Origin: Pseudomonas kilonensis
Lineage (GTDB): Bacteria > Pseudomonadota > Gammaproteobacteria > Pseudomonadales > Pseudomonadaceae
DNA: 64,000 nucleotides
Assembly: GCF_001269885.1 (NCBI RefSeq)
Contig: NZ_LHVH01000035.1
Span: 310,001-374,000, forward strand
Reading direction: 5' to 3'
Below, one piece after another: positions 51,580 through 61,057 of this stretch; position 1 is the first letter of the stretch, and each line of letters opens with the position of its first letter. Made by a program: the position numbers and the translations under genes. The notes beneath the pieces were generated by a model, which saw only the letters and a list, made by a program, of their open reading frames with translations, did not search any database and was not told where the DNA came from.

Positions 51580-51963
51580 TTATTCGCCGATAGCGGCCTG
51601 GTAACCTGCCGCATCGAGCAGCTTGTCCAGCTCATCCTTGTCGCTTGGCTTGAGCTTGAAGATCCAGGCGCCGTACGGATCAGAGTTGAGCAGCTCAGGC
51701 GAGCCGCTCAGCTCTTCGTTGACCGCGATCACTTCACCTGCAATTGGGGAATAGATATCGGAAGCAGCTTTGACCGACTCGACCACACCGGCCTGGTCAC
51801 CTGCGCCAAAGACCTTACCGACTTCAGTCAGCTCGACAAATACCACATCGCCCAAGGCTTCCTGCGCATGATCGCTGATGCCTACGGTGACGGTACCGTC
51901 AGCTTCCAGGCGTGCCCACTCATGGCTTTCGGCAAAACGCAGTTCGGCAGAGATATCACTCAT
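51580..51963 (-). CDS. gcvH: GcvH, glycine cleavage system H protein
   Basis: A 127-residue lipoyl carrier. The lipoylated Lys is in VVESVKAASDIYSP (about residue 64). It shuttles the aminomethyl group from the P-protein to GcvT. The ATG at 51963 has GAGGA upstream. It follows gcvT by 52 bases; gcvP is not adjacent. Confidence 0.97.
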   Translation of the reverse strand: MSDISAELRFAESHEWARLEADGTVTVGISDHAQEALGDVVFVELTEVGKVFGAGDQAGVVESVKAASDIYSPIAGEVIAVNEELSGSPELLNSDPYGAWIFKLKPSDKDELDKLLDAAGYQAAIGE

Positions 51964-52015
51964 ATTCTGTGTCCTCAAGAGAAAGTGTCAGCGGCCAGCG
52001 GCCCGCCGCAAAAGG

Positions 52016-53098
52016 TTAGATCAGGGTTTTGCCATGGCGGACGAAGGTCGGTTTGACCACCCGTACCGGGTACCACTTACCGCGAATTTCCACCTCGGCC
52101 CGGTCAGCCGTAGCCATCGGAACACGTGCCAGGGCGATCGACTTGCTAAGCGTAGGAGAAAAACTACCACTGGTGATCTCCCCTTCGCCAACATTGGCGA
52201 TGCGAACCACCTGATGGGCGCGCAAGACACCCCGCTCTTCCAGCACCAGCCCGACCAGTTTGTGCTGCACACCGCTGGCAAGCTCGGCTTCCAGCGCACC
52301 GCGCCCGATGAACTGACGGCTCGCCGGTTCCCAGGCGATGCTCCAGGCCATGTTCGAGGCCAGCGGCGAAACGTCCTGGTTGATGTCCTGACCGTAGAGG
52401 TTCATGCCGGCCTCCAGGCGCAAGGTATCACGGGCGCCGAGGCCAATTGGCGAAATGCCAGCACCTACCAGGTCATTGAAGAAACTCGGGGCCTCCTGGG
52501 CGGGCAGGACGATTTCCAGGCCATCTTCGCCGGTGTAGCCGGTCCGGGCGATGAACCATTCGCCGTCGACGCGACCTTCGAAAGGCTTGAGTTGCTGGAT
52601 GATTTGCCCACGCGGCTGGGTCACCAGTTCGGCAATCTTCTGCCGGGCCTGGGGGCCCTGGATCGCCAGCATCGCCAGCTCGGGGCGCTCATGCAGTTGC
52701 ACGTCGTAATCACCGAGCTGTGCCTGCATCCAGGCCAGATCCTGATCGCGAGTCGAGGCGTTGAAGACCAGCCGATAGCCGTCCTCGACCCGGTAGATGA
52801 TCATGTCGTCGACGATGCCGCCGCGCTCATTGAGCATCGCGCTGTACAAGGCACTGCCTGTGTCTTGCAAACGATCGACGTCATTGGCCAGCAAGCGCTG
52901 CAGCCAGACCTTGGCCTGGACGCCCGCGACATCGATCACGGTCATGTGGGAGACATCGAACACTCCGCAGTCGCGACGCACCTGATGGTGTTCCTCGACT
53001 TGCGAGCCGTAGTGCAAAGGCATATCCCAACCGCCAAAATCGACCATCTTCGCGCCAAGGGCGAGATGAAGGTCATACAGAGGCGTACGCTGTCCCAT
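52016..53098 (-). CDS. gcvT: GcvT, aminomethyltransferase
   Basis: A 360-residue T-protein. It contains MVDFGGWDMPLHYGSQVEEH, CGVFDVSHMTVIDVAG and the substrate/folate region GYTGEDGLEIVLPAQ (about 195-210), plus the C-terminal LARVPMATADRAEVEIRG. It transfers the methylene group to tetrahydrofolate. Start with GAAGGAG upstream. Confidence 0.97.
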   Translation of the reverse strand: MGQRTPLYDLHLALGAKMVDFGGWDMPLHYGSQVEEHHQVRRDCGVFDVSHMTVIDVAGVQAKVWLQRLLANDVDRLQDTGSALYSAMLNERGGIVDDMIIYRVEDGYRLVFNASTRDQDLAWMQAQLGDYDVQLHERPELAMLAIQGPQARQKIAELVTQPRGQIIQQLKPFEGRVDGEWFIARTGYTGEDGLEIVLPAQEAPSFFNDLVGAGISPIGLGARDTLRLEAGMNLYGQDINQDVSPLASNMAWSIAWEPASRQFIGRGALEAELASGVQHKLVGLVLEERGVLRAHQVVRIANVGEGEITSGSFSPTLSKSIALARVPMATADRAEVEIRGKWYPVRVVKPTFVRHGKTLI

Positions 53099-53147
53099 GG
53101 GTTTCTCCTTCCGGGCTTGGCGAAGGTGCGGACGGACACTGAGTAGC

Positions 53148-53210
53148 GCGAACGTCTGAAAAAAAGGAGTTTTCTGACGTTCTCAGTTGCCCGGTCCGAC
53201 AGACGGACCG
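53148..53210 (-). promoter_or_regulatory. Two hairpins in the gcvT leader
   Basis: CGGTCCG...CGGACCG (53191-53209) and AACGTCTGAAAA...TTTTCTGACGTT (53151-53180) can fold in tandem in the 156 bases before gcvT. The pattern does not fit the glycine riboswitch consensus as I remember it. It may be a leader structure or the terminator of the gene upstream. Confidence 0.4.
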
Positions 53211-53254
53211 CACCGAATGCCGCGCATTGTAGCCGCATGAGGTGGGACTGACAC

Positions 53255-54871
53255 CTAGCTGTTTCGATGGGCCGAACGTCGTATCAATCCGATGACCGGT
53301 AACAACCCCACCAGTACCAACGTCAGCGCCGGCAGCGCGGCGCGGGCCCACTCCCCTTCGCTGGTCATCTCGAAGATCCGCACCGCCAGCGTGTCCCAGC
53401 CGAACGGGCGCATCAGCAGGGTGGCGGGCATTTCCTTGAGCACATCAACGAACACCAGCAACGCCGCGCTCAAGGTGCCGGGCAACAGCAACGGCAGATA
53501 CACTTTGAAAAACAGTCGTGGCCCACTGACCCCAAGGCTGCGTGCAGCCTCGGGCAAAGACGGACGAATTCGCGCCAGGCTGCTTTCCAATGGACCGTAG
53601 GCCACGGCCAGGAAGCGCACCAGGTACGCCAGCAGCAGCGCCGACAGGCTACCCAGCAACAACGGCTTGCCTGCCCCGCCGAGCCAGCTCGACAGCGGGA
53701 TGACCAGCTCACGGTCCAGGTAGCTGAACGCAAGCATGATCGACACCGCCAGCACCGAACCGGGCAAGGCATAGCCCAGGTTCGCCAGGCCGACACCGGC
53801 ACGAATCGGCCGGGTCGGCGCCAGCCGCCGGGCGAACGCCAGCAGCAAGGCCACGCAAACGGTGACCAGCGCCGCCAGGCCGCCGAGGTAGAGGGTGTGG
53901 ACGATCAGCCCGGCATAACGCTCATCCAGGTCGAAACGACCGCGTTGCCAGAACCACACCACCAACTGCAGCACCGGAATGACAAAGGCACAGGCGAATA
54001 CCAGGAAACACCAACTGCTGGCTGCCACGGCCTTGAGACCGCGCAACGTGTACAACGCCTTGACCCGGGGCCGCTCGTTGCTGGCTCGATGAGCGCCGCG
54101 AGCCCGGCGTTCGCCGTAGAGCACCAGCATCACCGCCAGCAACAGCAGGCTGGCCAACTGGGCTGCGCTGGAGAGGCTGAAGAAGCCGTACCAGGTCTTG
54201 TAGATGGCGGTGGTGAAGGTGTCGAAGTTGAACACTGACACCGCGCCGAAATCCGCCAGGGTTTCCATCAGCGCCAGCGCCACGCCCGCACCGATGGCCG
54301 GTCGGGCCATCGGCAGCGCCACGCGCCAGAACGCCTGCCACGGCGATTGCCCGAGCACCCGGGCGGCTTCCATCAAGCCCTTGCCCTGGGCCTGGAAGGC
54401 ACTGCGCGCCAGCAAATAGACGTAAGGGTAAAAGACCAGCACCAGCACCAGGATCACCCCGCCGGTGGAGCGAACCCGGGGCAGGCGCAGGCCGCTGCCG
54501 AACCATTCACGCATCAGCGTCTGCACGGGGCCGGCAAAATCCAGCAGGCCCACGAAGACAAACGCCAACACATAGGCCGGAATCGCGAACGGCAGCATCA
54601 ACGCCCAGTCGAGCCAACGTCGTCCGGGGAACTCACACAGACTGGTGAGCCAGGCCAGACTGACACCCAGCAACGTCACACCGACACCCACGCCAAGGAT
54701 CAACGTGAGGGTGTTGCCCAACAAGCGTGGCATTTGCGTATCCCACAAGTGGGACCAGATCTGTTGGTCGATGCTCTGCCAGGACAGTAACAAGACGCTA
54801 AGGGGCAGCAGGACCAGCGCGGCGATGGCGAAGACCAGGGGATACCAGCGGCGTTGGGCGGGGTGGGCCAA
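53255..54871 (-). CDS. Iron(III) ABC transporter permease (FbpB/HitB-like)
   Basis: A 538-residue fused permease with about twelve membrane segments and two EAA loops: LMEAARVLGQSPWQAFWRVA (about 180) and SLPEAARSLGVSGPRLFFKV (about 445). It forms both halves of the ferric-ion channel. It is downstream of the binding-protein gene in the same direction; the ATPase gene is not in the neighbourhood. Confidence 0.93.
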   Translation of the reverse strand: MAHPAQRRWYPLVFAIAALVLLPLSVLLLSWQSIDQQIWSHLWDTQMPRLLGNTLTLILGVGVGVTLLGVSLAWLTSLCEFPGRRWLDWALMLPFAIPAYVLAFVFVGLLDFAGPVQTLMREWFGSGLRLPRVRSTGGVILVLVLVFYPYVYLLARSAFQAQGKGLMEAARVLGQSPWQAFWRVALPMARPAIGAGVALALMETLADFGAVSVFNFDTFTTAIYKTWYGFFSLSSAAQLASLLLLAVMLVLYGERRARGAHRASNERPRVKALYTLRGLKAVAASSWCFLVFACAFVIPVLQLVVWFWQRGRFDLDERYAGLIVHTLYLGGLAALVTVCVALLLAFARRLAPTRPIRAGVGLANLGYALPGSVLAVSIMLAFSYLDRELVIPLSSWLGGAGKPLLLGSLSALLLAYLVRFLAVAYGPLESSLARIRPSLPEAARSLGVSGPRLFFKVYLPLLLPGTLSAALLVFVDVLKEMPATLLMRPFGWDTLAVRIFEMTSEGEWARAALPALTLVLVGLLPVIGLIRRSAHRNS

Positions 54872-54928
54872 GGAATACTCTCGTTAAACAAACGGTCATG
54901 TGGCGAGGGAGCTTGCTCCCGCTGGGCT

Positions 54929-55055
54929 CTGTAGGAGCTGGCGAAGCCTGCGATCTTTTGATCTTTTGATCTTTTGATCTTTCGCTTGAGATTCAAGTGT
55001 CTGGGGAAAGATCGCAGCCTCGTTACACTCGACAGCTCCTACACAGCTCCTACAG
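54929..55055. repeat. 130-bp intergenic repeat, copy B (inverted copy of 11171-11309)
   Basis: This is the reverse complement of copy A except for a few bases and repeat numbers: two GTAGGAGCTG units and three GATCAAAA units (on the minus strand) versus more and fewer in copy A. It sits between the iron-binding protein gene and its permease gene and can fold into a long hairpin, so it may limit readthrough. Confidence 0.88.
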
Positions 55056-55088
55056 GCCCGGCGGGAGCGAGCTCCCTCACCACAGGTC

Positions 55089-56093
55089 TCAGTTCCAGCC
55101 AGCGCGATCCATCAGGCGAATGGCTTCGGCCTGGCGCTTACCCGCGACTTCCACCGGCAGGGTATCAGCCTTGAACTTGCCCCAGGCTGCCACTTCCTTG
55201 GACGGCTCGACTTTCGGGTTGGCCGGGAATTCCTGGTTCACGTCGGCGAAGATGTTTTGCGCTTCCGCCGTGGTCATCCACTCCACCAGTTTCTTCGCGG
55301 CTTCCGGATGCGGTGCATGCTTGGTCAGGCCAATGCCCGAGAGGTTGATGTGCACGCCGCGGTCGGCCTGGTTCGGCCAGAACAGCTTCACCTTCAGGTC
55401 CGGCTTCTGCTGGTGCAGGCGGCCATAGTAGTAGGTGTTGACGATGCCGACATCGCACTGGCCAGCGTTGATTGCTTCAAGCAGCGCGGTGTCGTCGGAG
55501 AACACGTCGGTGGACAGGTTCTTGACCCAGCCCTTGAGGATTTCCTCGGTTTTTTCCGCCCCGTGGGTTTCGATCAGCGTGGCGGTCAGGGACTGGTTGT
55601 AGACCTTCTTCGAGGTCCGCAGGCACAGGCGGCCTTCCCACTCTTTGCCAGCCAGCGCTTCATAGGTGGTCAATTCGCTGGTTTTGACCCGTTCGGTGGA
55701 GTAGACAATGGTCCGCGCCCGCAGGCTCAAGCCGGTCCAGGCGTGGGAAGAGGCGCGATACTGGGACGGGATGTTGGCGTCGATCACCGGCGACGTGAAC
55801 GGCTGGAGAATGCCCATCTGCTCGGCTTGCCAGAGGTTGCCGGCGTCGACGGTGAGCAGCAGGTCGGCAGTGGCGTTCTCGCCTTCGGCCTTGATCCGCT
55901 GCATCAGCGGCGCTTCCTTGTCGGTGATGAACTTCACCGACACGCCGGTTTTCTTGGTGTAGGCATCGAAGACCGGCTTGATCAGTTCATCGATACGCGA
56001 GGAGTAGACCACCACCTCATCGGCGGCCTGGGCGGCAGTGGTGCCGATCAGGGTCAAGGCGAGGGCGGACAGCAGGCGCTTGGTTGCCAACAT
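55089..56093 (-). CDS. Iron(III) ABC transporter binding protein (FbpA-like)
   Basis: A 334-residue periplasmic binding protein with a signal peptide cleaved near AAQAA (residue 22). It starts VVVYSSRIDELIKPVFDAY and has the iron-ligand Tyr pair in GIVNTYYYGRL (about 220). It delivers Fe3+ to the permease. The ATG at 56093 is chosen because the signal peptide begins there; the in-frame extension upstream has no signal character. Confidence 0.93.
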   Translation of the reverse strand: MLATKRLLSALALTLIGTTAAQAADEVVVYSSRIDELIKPVFDAYTKKTGVSVKFITDKEAPLMQRIKAEGENATADLLLTVDAGNLWQAEQMGILQPFTSPVIDANIPSQYRASSHAWTGLSLRARTIVYSTERVKTSELTTYEALAGKEWEGRLCLRTSKKVYNQSLTATLIETHGAEKTEEILKGWVKNLSTDVFSDDTALLEAINAGQCDVGIVNTYYYGRLHQQKPDLKVKLFWPNQADRGVHINLSGIGLTKHAPHPEAAKKLVEWMTTAEAQNIFADVNQEFPANPKVEPSKEVAAWGKFKADTLPVEVAGKRQAEAIRLMDRAGWN

Positions 56094-56220
56094 GGTAGCG
56101 GTCTCTGGATGGTGAGCGAAGCGCAAATGATAAGGACTCACATTTGGCATCTCAATCGAACAATGGCTGGACACATTTCCAAATGTTGCAGCTTTGAGAT
56201 CTGCCGTGTTTTGCGTCCGC

Positions 56221-56312
56221 CATCGCGGGCAAGCCTTGCTCCCACAAAAGCTTGTCCCACATTACACACCTGTGGTGTGCAAGAGTTTGTGGGAGCAAGG
56301 CTTGCCCGCGAT
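56221..56312. repeat. REP doublet (REPIN)
   Basis: CATCGCGGGCAAGCCTTGCT and GTGGGAGCAAGGCTTGCCCG are inverted, with an internal CACACC...GGTGTG arm. It lies between ubiI and the iron-binding protein gene. Confidence 0.88.
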
Positions 56313-56337
56313 AGGGCCATAAGCCCCAATACACCTC

Positions 56338-57561
56338 TCAGGCCTTGGCCAAATCCGGCAAATCCCCAATCAACCCCAGCGCCTCGCGCACGAACAACGC
56401 CTTGGCCTCAGGCATGCGGTCCACCAGCTTCAGCCCGGTGTTACGCAACCAGCGCACCGGCAGTGGATCGGCCTGGAACAAGCGCTCGAACCCCTCCATC
56501 GCCGCCATCAGCGCCAGGTTATGGGGCATGCGTCGCCGCTCGTAGCGGCTCAGCACCTTCACGTCTGCCAGTCGTTCGCCACGCCCGGCGGCCTGCAACA
56601 GCACTTCGGCCAGCACGGCGGCATCGAGGAAGCCCAGGTTCACGCCCTGCCCGGCCAACGGATGAATGGTATGGGCCGCGTCGCCGATCAACGCCAGCCC
56701 TTCGGCCACATAGCGCTTGGCATGTCGTTGGCGCAGCGGCACGCACAGGCGCGGGTCGGCACTCAGTACCGTACCGAGCTGGCCTTCGAAGGCCCGTTCC
56801 AGTTCGCTGCAGAATTGAGTTTCATCGAGCGCCATCAAGCGCTGCGCTTCACCGGGGGTGGTGGACCAGACGATCGAGCACCAATCGTGCTGACCGTCAC
56901 GCTCAAGTGGCAGGAACGCCAGCGGACCGTTGTCGGTAAAACGCTGCCAGGCCGTCATTCGATGCGGCCGGGCGCTGCGCACGCTGGTGACGATGGCGTG
57001 GTGCAGGTAATCCCATTCGCGCGTGGCGACGCCGGTCAGGCGGCGCACAGCGGAATTCGCCCCATCGGCAGCGATGACCAGGGGCGCGCGCAACGTGCGG
57101 CCATCGGCCAGGGTCAGCAGCCAGTCGTCACCGGAACGACGCATCTGTTCCAGCCGGGCATTGGCCAGCAGGCCCAGGTCGCAGTCATGCAGTCGATCCA
57201 GCAAGGCGTCCTGCACAACACGGTTTTCAACGATGTGCCCAAGCGCCTCGGCGTGCAGGCTGGCGGCCGAGAAATGGATCTGCCCGGTGCCGCTGCCGTC
57301 CCAGACGTGCATGTCGGTATAGGGGCTGGCGCGGCGGGCGGTGATGCCGTCCCAGACGCCCAGGCGATCGAGGATCCGCTGGCTGGCCGTCGACAAGGCA
57401 CTGACCCGCGGCTCGAACGCGGCCTGGGGATCAAAGGGTTTGACGCTCATCGGGCTGCCGTCGAGCAACAGCACTTGCAGGCCACTGCCCTGCAACGCCA
57501 GCGCCAGGGCGCTGCCGACCATACCGGCGCCGACAATCAGCAGATCTGCACGCAATTCCAT
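56338..57561 (-). CDS. ubiI: UbiI-type ubiquinone-biosynthesis flavin hydroxylase
   Basis: A 407-residue group A flavoprotein monooxygenase. The FAD-binding motifs are VGAGMVGSALALALQGSG (N-terminus) and LIGDAAHTIHPLAGQGVNLG (about 300), with the central DG motif AADGANSAVRRLTG. It belongs to the UbiH/UbiI/UbiF/VisC group. The order ubiI-ubiH-pepP-ygfB matches Pseudomonas and E. coli visC-ubiH-pepP-ygfB. The exact ring position hydroxylated is inferred from synteny. Confidence 0.9.
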   Translation of the reverse strand: MELRADLLIVGAGMVGSALALALQGSGLQVLLLDGSPMSVKPFDPQAAFEPRVSALSTASQRILDRLGVWDGITARRASPYTDMHVWDGSGTGQIHFSAASLHAEALGHIVENRVVQDALLDRLHDCDLGLLANARLEQMRRSGDDWLLTLADGRTLRAPLVIAADGANSAVRRLTGVATREWDYLHHAIVTSVRSARPHRMTAWQRFTDNGPLAFLPLERDGQHDWCSIVWSTTPGEAQRLMALDETQFCSELERAFEGQLGTVLSADPRLCVPLRQRHAKRYVAEGLALIGDAAHTIHPLAGQGVNLGFLDAAVLAEVLLQAAGRGERLADVKVLSRYERRRMPHNLALMAAMEGFERLFQADPLPVRWLRNTGLKLVDRMPEAKALFVREALGLIGDLPDLAKA

Positions 57562-57622
57562 GCTCTAAGCCTGTTTTGCTGGCGACATCAGCCGCCCATG
57601 AAAAGAAATGACAGCCCCGGCC

Positions 57623-58810
57623 TCAAGCATCGGGACGCGTCCCCAGCCCCATGGCCTGACGGGCGAACCAGCGCTTGGCCGGCGGCAGCAAGTCGAGGCC
57701 CAACAGGCCGAGGTTACGGCCCAGGGACACCAACGGCAGGTTGCTGGCGAACAGCCGCGTGACCTGGTCGGAAAAGCCCACGGTCAAGGCCTGATCCATT
57801 CGCTGACGCTCGCGATAGGCTTGCAACACGGCAAAATCCCCCGGCTCGCTTTCGCTGTCGAGCAGAGCATCGGCAAGAGCCTGGGCATCGCGCAGGGACA
57901 AGTTGAACCCCTGCCCGGCAATCGGGTGCAGGCTGTGGGCGGCGTTGCCCAGGATCGCCAGGTGCGGACGGACCTGTTCTTCAGCCTCCACCAGCGCCAG
58001 TGGGTACAGATGTCGCACGCCCACCTGTTTCAGGGTGCCCAGGCGATAACCGAACACGCCCTGCAATTCACTGAGGAAACTGCGCTCGTCGAGGGCCGCC
58101 AGCCGTTGTGCGTCCATGCCCTGGCGGGTCCAGACCAGTGCGCAACGATTCTCCGGCAGTGGCAACAAGGCCATCGGGCCGTCGTCGGTAAAACGTTCGA
58201 AGGCCATGCCGTTGTGGGCTTCGCTGGGGGTGATGTTGGCGATCAAGGCGCTCTGGTCGTAGGGTCGACTGCGCACGCCGATACCCAACTGCTCGCGCAG
58301 GCCGGAGCGGCCGCCATCGGCCAGTACGGCAAGGTCGCATTCCAGGGTGGTTTCGTCGTCGAGGGTCAGGCGATAACCGCCGACCAGCGGTTCCATCCGG
58401 GTGACCTGCGCCGGGCAACGCCAACTGACCACCTCCGGGTCCAGGCCTTGCCACAGGCACTGGCCGAGCCAGGCGTTTTCCACCACGTAGCCCAGCGCCG
58501 GCACGCCCTCTTCCATGGCCGACAACCGCGCCGTGGAAAACCGCCCGCGGTCGGACACATGGATCTGCTTGATCGGCTCGGCGCGGCGGGAAATTTCCTG
58601 CCAGACACCCAGGCGTTGATAAATTTGCCGGGCGCCATAGGACAATGCCGAGGACCGGGCATCGTAGCTTGGCTGCCAGGCGTCGCCGGGGGCGAAGGGC
58701 TCGATCAGCATGATCTTCCAGCCCCGGGCCTTGGCACCGGCCTGCAGGGCCAGCGCCAGGCTCGCGCCGACCAGGCCGCCGCCGACGATCGCCAGATTGA
58801 CCCGGCTCAT
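57623..58810 (-). CDS. ubiH: UbiH, 2-octaprenyl-6-methoxyphenol hydroxylase
   Basis: A 395-residue paralogue of ubiI. It has VGGGLVGASLALALQAGA, LADGGRSGLREQLG, and ILGNAAHSLHPIAGQGFNL. It catalyses a late ring hydroxylation in ubiquinone synthesis. It overlaps pepP by four bases (ATGA), so it is co-translated with it. Confidence 0.93.
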   Translation of the reverse strand: MSRVNLAIVGGGLVGASLALALQAGAKARGWKIMLIEPFAPGDAWQPSYDARSSALSYGARQIYQRLGVWQEISRRAEPIKQIHVSDRGRFSTARLSAMEEGVPALGYVVENAWLGQCLWQGLDPEVVSWRCPAQVTRMEPLVGGYRLTLDDETTLECDLAVLADGGRSGLREQLGIGVRSRPYDQSALIANITPSEAHNGMAFERFTDDGPMALLPLPENRCALVWTRQGMDAQRLAALDERSFLSELQGVFGYRLGTLKQVGVRHLYPLALVEAEEQVRPHLAILGNAAHSLHPIAGQGFNLSLRDAQALADALLDSESEPGDFAVLQAYRERQRMDQALTVGFSDQVTRLFASNLPLVSLGRNLGLLGLDLLPPAKRWFARQAMGLGTRPDA

Positions 58811-60138
58811 GCCGCTTGCGTCCGGGCGGCCATCAGGGCCTCGATGTCGGCGACCGTCTTCGGTACGCCGTGGCTCAGGATTTCACAACCGGTTTTGGTC
58901 ACTACCACGTCATCCTCGATACGCACGCCAATGCCGCGCCATTTTTTCGCTACGCTGCGGTTGTTCGGACCGATGTAGATGCCCGGCTCTACCGTCAGCG
59001 TCATGCCGACCTCAAGTACCCGCCACTCGCCACCAACGCGGTATTCACCCACGTCGTGCACGTCCATGCCCAGCCAGTGGCCAGCGCGGTGCATGTAGAA
59101 CGCCCGGTAGGCCTCGCTGGCGATCAACGCGTCCACCTCACCCTCCAGCAGCCCAAGGCGCACCAACCCCTCGGTAATCACCCGCACCGTCGCTTCGTGG
59201 GCCTGGTTCCAATGTTTGTCCGGCGCGATCTGGGCAAACGCGGCTTCCTGGGCAGCCAGCACTACTTCGTAGATTGCCTTCTGCTCGGGTGAAAACTTGC
59301 CACTGACCGGCCAGGTACGGGTGATATCGCTGGCGTAGCAGTCGATTTCACAGCCGGCGTCGATCAACACCAGGTCGCCATCCTTGAGAAGCGCGTCGTT
59401 CTGCTGGTAGTGCAGGATGCAGCTGTTGCGCCCCGCCGCGACGATCGAACCATAGGCCGGCATCTTCGCCCCGCCCTTGCGGAACTCATAGTCCAGCTCG
59501 GCTTCCAGGCTGAACTCATGCAGCCCCGGGCGCGCCGCCTGCATCGCTCGGATGTGCGCCTGGGCGGAAATCCGCGCCGCTTCGCGCATCACTTTCACTT
59601 CTGCCGCCGATTTATACAGGCGCATGTCATGCAGCAGATGATCCAGGGCAACGAATTCGTTCGGCGGCTGGGCGCCGAGGTGGGCCTTGGAGCGAATCAC
59701 GTTGATCCATTCCATCAGGTGCCGGTCGAATTCCGGGTTGCTGCCCATGGCCGAATACACCCGGTCGCGGCCTTCGATCAGGCCCGGCAGGATGTCGTCG
59801 ATGTCGGTGATGGGAAACGCGTCGTCGGCACCGTAGTCACGGATCGCCCCTTCCTGGCCGGCGCGCAGGCCGTCCCACAACTCACGTTCGGCGTTGCGCT
59901 CGCGGCAAAAGAGGATGTATTCGCCATGGGCGCGGCCCGGCATCAGCACCAGCACCGCTTGCGGCTCGGGAAAGCCGCTGAGGTACTGGAAGTCGCTGTC
60001 CTGGCGGTAGACGTGCTCGACGTCGCGGTTGCGGATCGCAACGGCGGCGGCGGGCAGGATTGCGATGCTGTTGGGTTCCATCTGCGCCATCAGGGCCTTG
60101 CGGCGACGGCTGTATTCCGATTTCGGGATATGAATCAT
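58807..60138 (-). CDS. pepP: PepP, Xaa-Pro aminopeptidase
   Basis: A 443-residue M24 metallopeptidase. An N-terminal creatinase-like domain covers about 1-170. Metal ligands are in LIDAGCEIDCYASDITRTW (two Asp), HRAGHWLGMDVHDVG (His), MTLTVEPGIYI (Glu) and GIGVRIEDDV (Glu). It removes residues N-terminal to proline. It is 25 bases after ygfB. Confidence 0.96.
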   Translation of the reverse strand: MIHIPKSEYSRRRKALMAQMEPNSIAILPAAAVAIRNRDVEHVYRQDSDFQYLSGFPEPQAVLVLMPGRAHGEYILFCRERNAERELWDGLRAGQEGAIRDYGADDAFPITDIDDILPGLIEGRDRVYSAMGSNPEFDRHLMEWINVIRSKAHLGAQPPNEFVALDHLLHDMRLYKSAAEVKVMREAARISAQAHIRAMQAARPGLHEFSLEAELDYEFRKGGAKMPAYGSIVAAGRNSCILHYQQNDALLKDGDLVLIDAGCEIDCYASDITRTWPVSGKFSPEQKAIYEVVLAAQEAAFAQIAPDKHWNQAHEATVRVITEGLVRLGLLEGEVDALIASEAYRAFYMHRAGHWLGMDVHDVGEYRVGGEWRVLEVGMTLTVEPGIYIGPNNRSVAKKWRGIGVRIEDDVVVTKTGCEILSHGVPKTVADIEALMAARTQAA

Positions 60139-60163
60139 GGGCAGACGGGGTTCCCTCTAAAAA

Positions 60164-60718
60164 TTAATGCAAGGACGGCTTGGCGGCCGCTGCATCGGTT
60201 TTCTTGGTCTCGGTGAACAGCAGCAACGGTGCGACCCGCAGGTACTCCATCACTTCCATGTAGTCGCTTTCGCCGTCATCGGATTCTTCCAGGGCATCCT
60301 GGACCTGGGAGATCGCGGCCAGGTCCTGCAACACTTCCTTGGCCTCTTCGCTCAGCGCGTATTCGCGGCGGGTCAGGCCGAAACCGGCGAGGAAGCCCTG
60401 GCACCACTGGCCCAGCGCCGCGGCGCGTTCAGCCAAAGGGGCGTCGTCAGTGGGCAGCAGCAGGACGACGGTCATGTCGTCGCTGGTCAGCTCGCCCTTG
60501 ACCATTTCCTGCAGGCCGATAAGCGCGTTGCGGACGTTGTCCGCCGGCTCGCCTTCCAGCAGTTCGGCGGCGTCGGCCAACCAACCGGCGGCATCGAAAC
60601 CGGCGCCGGCGCAACTGCGGCCGAGCAACAGGCCATGCAGTTCGGCGGGCGAGACAGGATGACCGCTGGTGCTCAGCAGGGTGGCGAATGCTTGATACGG
60701 GGAATTCTGAATGGGCAT
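60164..60718 (-). CDS. YgfB/UPF0149-family protein
   Basis: A 184-residue acidic helical protein of the UPF0149/YgfB family, containing SPAELHGLLLGRSCAGAGFD and LGQWCQGFLAGFGLTRR. In P. aeruginosa YgfB has been linked to beta-lactam tolerance through AlpA, but its direct role in this genome is not shown. First gene of the leftward ygfB-pepP-ubiH-ubiI group. Confidence 0.92.
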   Translation of the reverse strand: MPIQNSPYQAFATLLSTSGHPVSPAELHGLLLGRSCAGAGFDAAGWLADAAELLEGEPADNVRNALIGLQEMVKGELTSDDMTVVLLLPTDDAPLAERAAALGQWCQGFLAGFGLTRREYALSEEAKEVLQDLAAISQVQDALEESDDGESDYMEVMEYLRVAPLLLFTETKKTDAAAAKPSLH

Positions 60719-60847
60719 GGGCAGCTAGGCGCCAGACGGCGCTATGTCTAGAATGGAGGCCTTGTATCCTACATCGACAGACTCGCCAAGACTATCAGAG
60801 GCTGTGCGACCCATACCCTCCATCAGACACAATCTTCAGTGGACACA

Positions 60848-61057
60848 ATGGAAGACACCGACCTGCAAGCGCTGATGGCCAGACTCGAACTGCTAATTGA
60901 CCGGGTCGAGCAACTTAAGAGCCAAAACGGACTCCTATTAGCTCAGGAAAAAACCTGGCGCGAGGAACGCGCGCACCTCATTGAAAAAAACGAAATCGCC
61001 CGGCGTAAGGTCGAATCGATGATTTCGCGCCTCAAGGCCCTGGAGCAAGACTCATGA
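60848..61057 (+). CDS. ZapB-like small coiled-coil protein (TIGR02449 type)
   Basis: A 69-residue protein consisting of one coiled coil (LMARLELLIDRVEQLKSQNG and later EIARRKVESMISRLKALEQ). It is conserved upstream of zapA in Pseudomonas. A role in division with ZapA is inference from synteny and shape. The ATG at 60848 is preferred over a GTG three codons upstream. It overlaps zapA by four bases. Confidence 0.88.
   Translation: MEDTDLQALMARLELLIDRVEQLKSQNGLLLAQEKTWREERAHLIEKNEIARRKVESMISRLKALEQDS

Noticed and set aside
53099..53254. Glycine riboswitch upstream of gcvT
   Set aside because: The conserved aptamer core is not visible; only simple hairpins are, so it is reported as an unclassified leader.
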